Shown here: in pieces, positions 5,681 to 5,992 of the stretch | Layout: each line of letters begins with the position of its first letter | Position numbering within the stretch: position 1 is the first letter of the stretch | Assembly: GCA_021778935.1 (NCBI GenBank) | Contig: JAJYBQ010000157.1 | Span: 1-5,992, forward strand | Direction: 5' to 3' | DNA length: 5,992 nucleotides | Origin: Pseudomonadota bacterium | GTDB taxonomy: Bacteria > Pseudomonadota > Gammaproteobacteria > Burkholderiales > Burkholderiaceae | Made by a program: the position numbers and the translations under genes | The notes under the pieces: model-generated | Told to the model about the DNA's origin: nothing | The model's input: only the letters and a program-made list of their open reading frames with translations | Databases searched by the model: none

Positions 5681-5992
5681 TCAGTCGATGTTTCCTTTAC
5701 CGCGTCGATACGCCGCGATCCAGTCCGTCGCAATCCACCGCCGTGCGGTCGCGAGGCGAAGCCGCCCATGGCAGACCAACCAGCGCAGACGGTTCTCAAG
5801 GTGGTCCTTCCGGTACGACCCCCAGCCTCCCTCGACGAAGTGGGGTTCGGGCCAGAGGTTGCGCGGGGAGGCGGGAGCGCCGCCGAGTTCGAGCGGAATC
5901 AGGTGATCTTCCTCGTAGTCCCGCAGCCGGCGATCGCGGTAGCGGTACTCGCGAATCTGCGCGCGCTTGAGCCGTTCCGTGTACCGCTCCGG
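5681..5992 (-). CDS. HNH-endonuclease-like protein, C-terminal 103 residues (N-terminus outside window)
   Basis: The frame is open from the right window edge to TGA at 5683-5681, giving 103 residues with no start in view. Seen in the sequence: PERYTERLKRAQ, then YEEDHLIPLELGG, then RNLWPEP, then KDHLENRLRWLVC and ATDWIAAY near the end. The Asp-His of EDHL, the Asn of RNLW and the later His of KDH are placed as expected for a beta-beta-alpha metal (HNH) nuclease fold. This arrangement is a familiar one in small, mostly uncharacterised proteobacterial proteins, many of them with signal peptides. Whether this copy is exported cannot be seen. Nuclease activity is inferred from the motif only. It is on the same strand as the operon but about 400 bases upstream, so it is probably a separate unit. 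A truncated relative lies at the other end of the window. Confidence 0.85.
   Translation of the reverse strand, partial: PERYTERLKRAQIREYRYRDRRLRDYEEDHLIPLELGGAPASPRNLWPEPHFVEGGWGSYRKDHLENRLRWLVCHGRLRLATARRWIATDWIAAYRRGKGNID

Overview
The window is about 65% GC by eye. Every gene I can support lies on the minus strand. Codons favour G or C at the third position, ribosome-binding sites are GGAG-like, and the HNH-family protein at the right end is of a type common in proteobacteria. A high-GC proteobacterium is therefore likely, for example Xanthomonadales or Burkholderiales. I cannot fix the genus, and the placement is inference.

Layout in transcription order (right to left). At 5992-5681 is the C-terminal part of a small HNH-endonuclease-like protein, cut by the window edge. 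About 400 bases (5285-5680) follow with no convincing gene, a weak hairpin after the HNH stop, and a possible promoter near 5350-5378. Then comes a tight four-gene run that looks like one operon: a 765-residue exported ankyrin-repeat/TPR-like protein (5284-2987), a 358-residue exported Gln/Met-rich coiled-coil protein (2953-1877), a 321-residue exported papain-fold, C39-peptidase-like protein (1875-910), and a 172-residue exported protein with a predicted beta-rich core (878-360). The gaps are 33, 1 and 31 bases. After a 155-base spacer with two inverted repeats lies a 65-codon ORF (204-7). It matches the front half of the HNH family protein and stops exactly where the HNH motif should begin.

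All four operon proteins start with a signal peptide, so the set should work in the envelope or outside the cell. The third gene shows a C39-type arrangement: Gln147, then Asp152-Cys153, His261 and Asp281. The ankyrin/TPR protein and the coiled-coil protein look like binding or scaffold proteins, the peptidase-like protein is the only recognisable enzyme, and the small protein could be an accessory or a target. I do not recognise this combination as a described system. Related HNH genes on both sides, one of them truncated, suggest the cassette sits at a duplicated or inserted locus.
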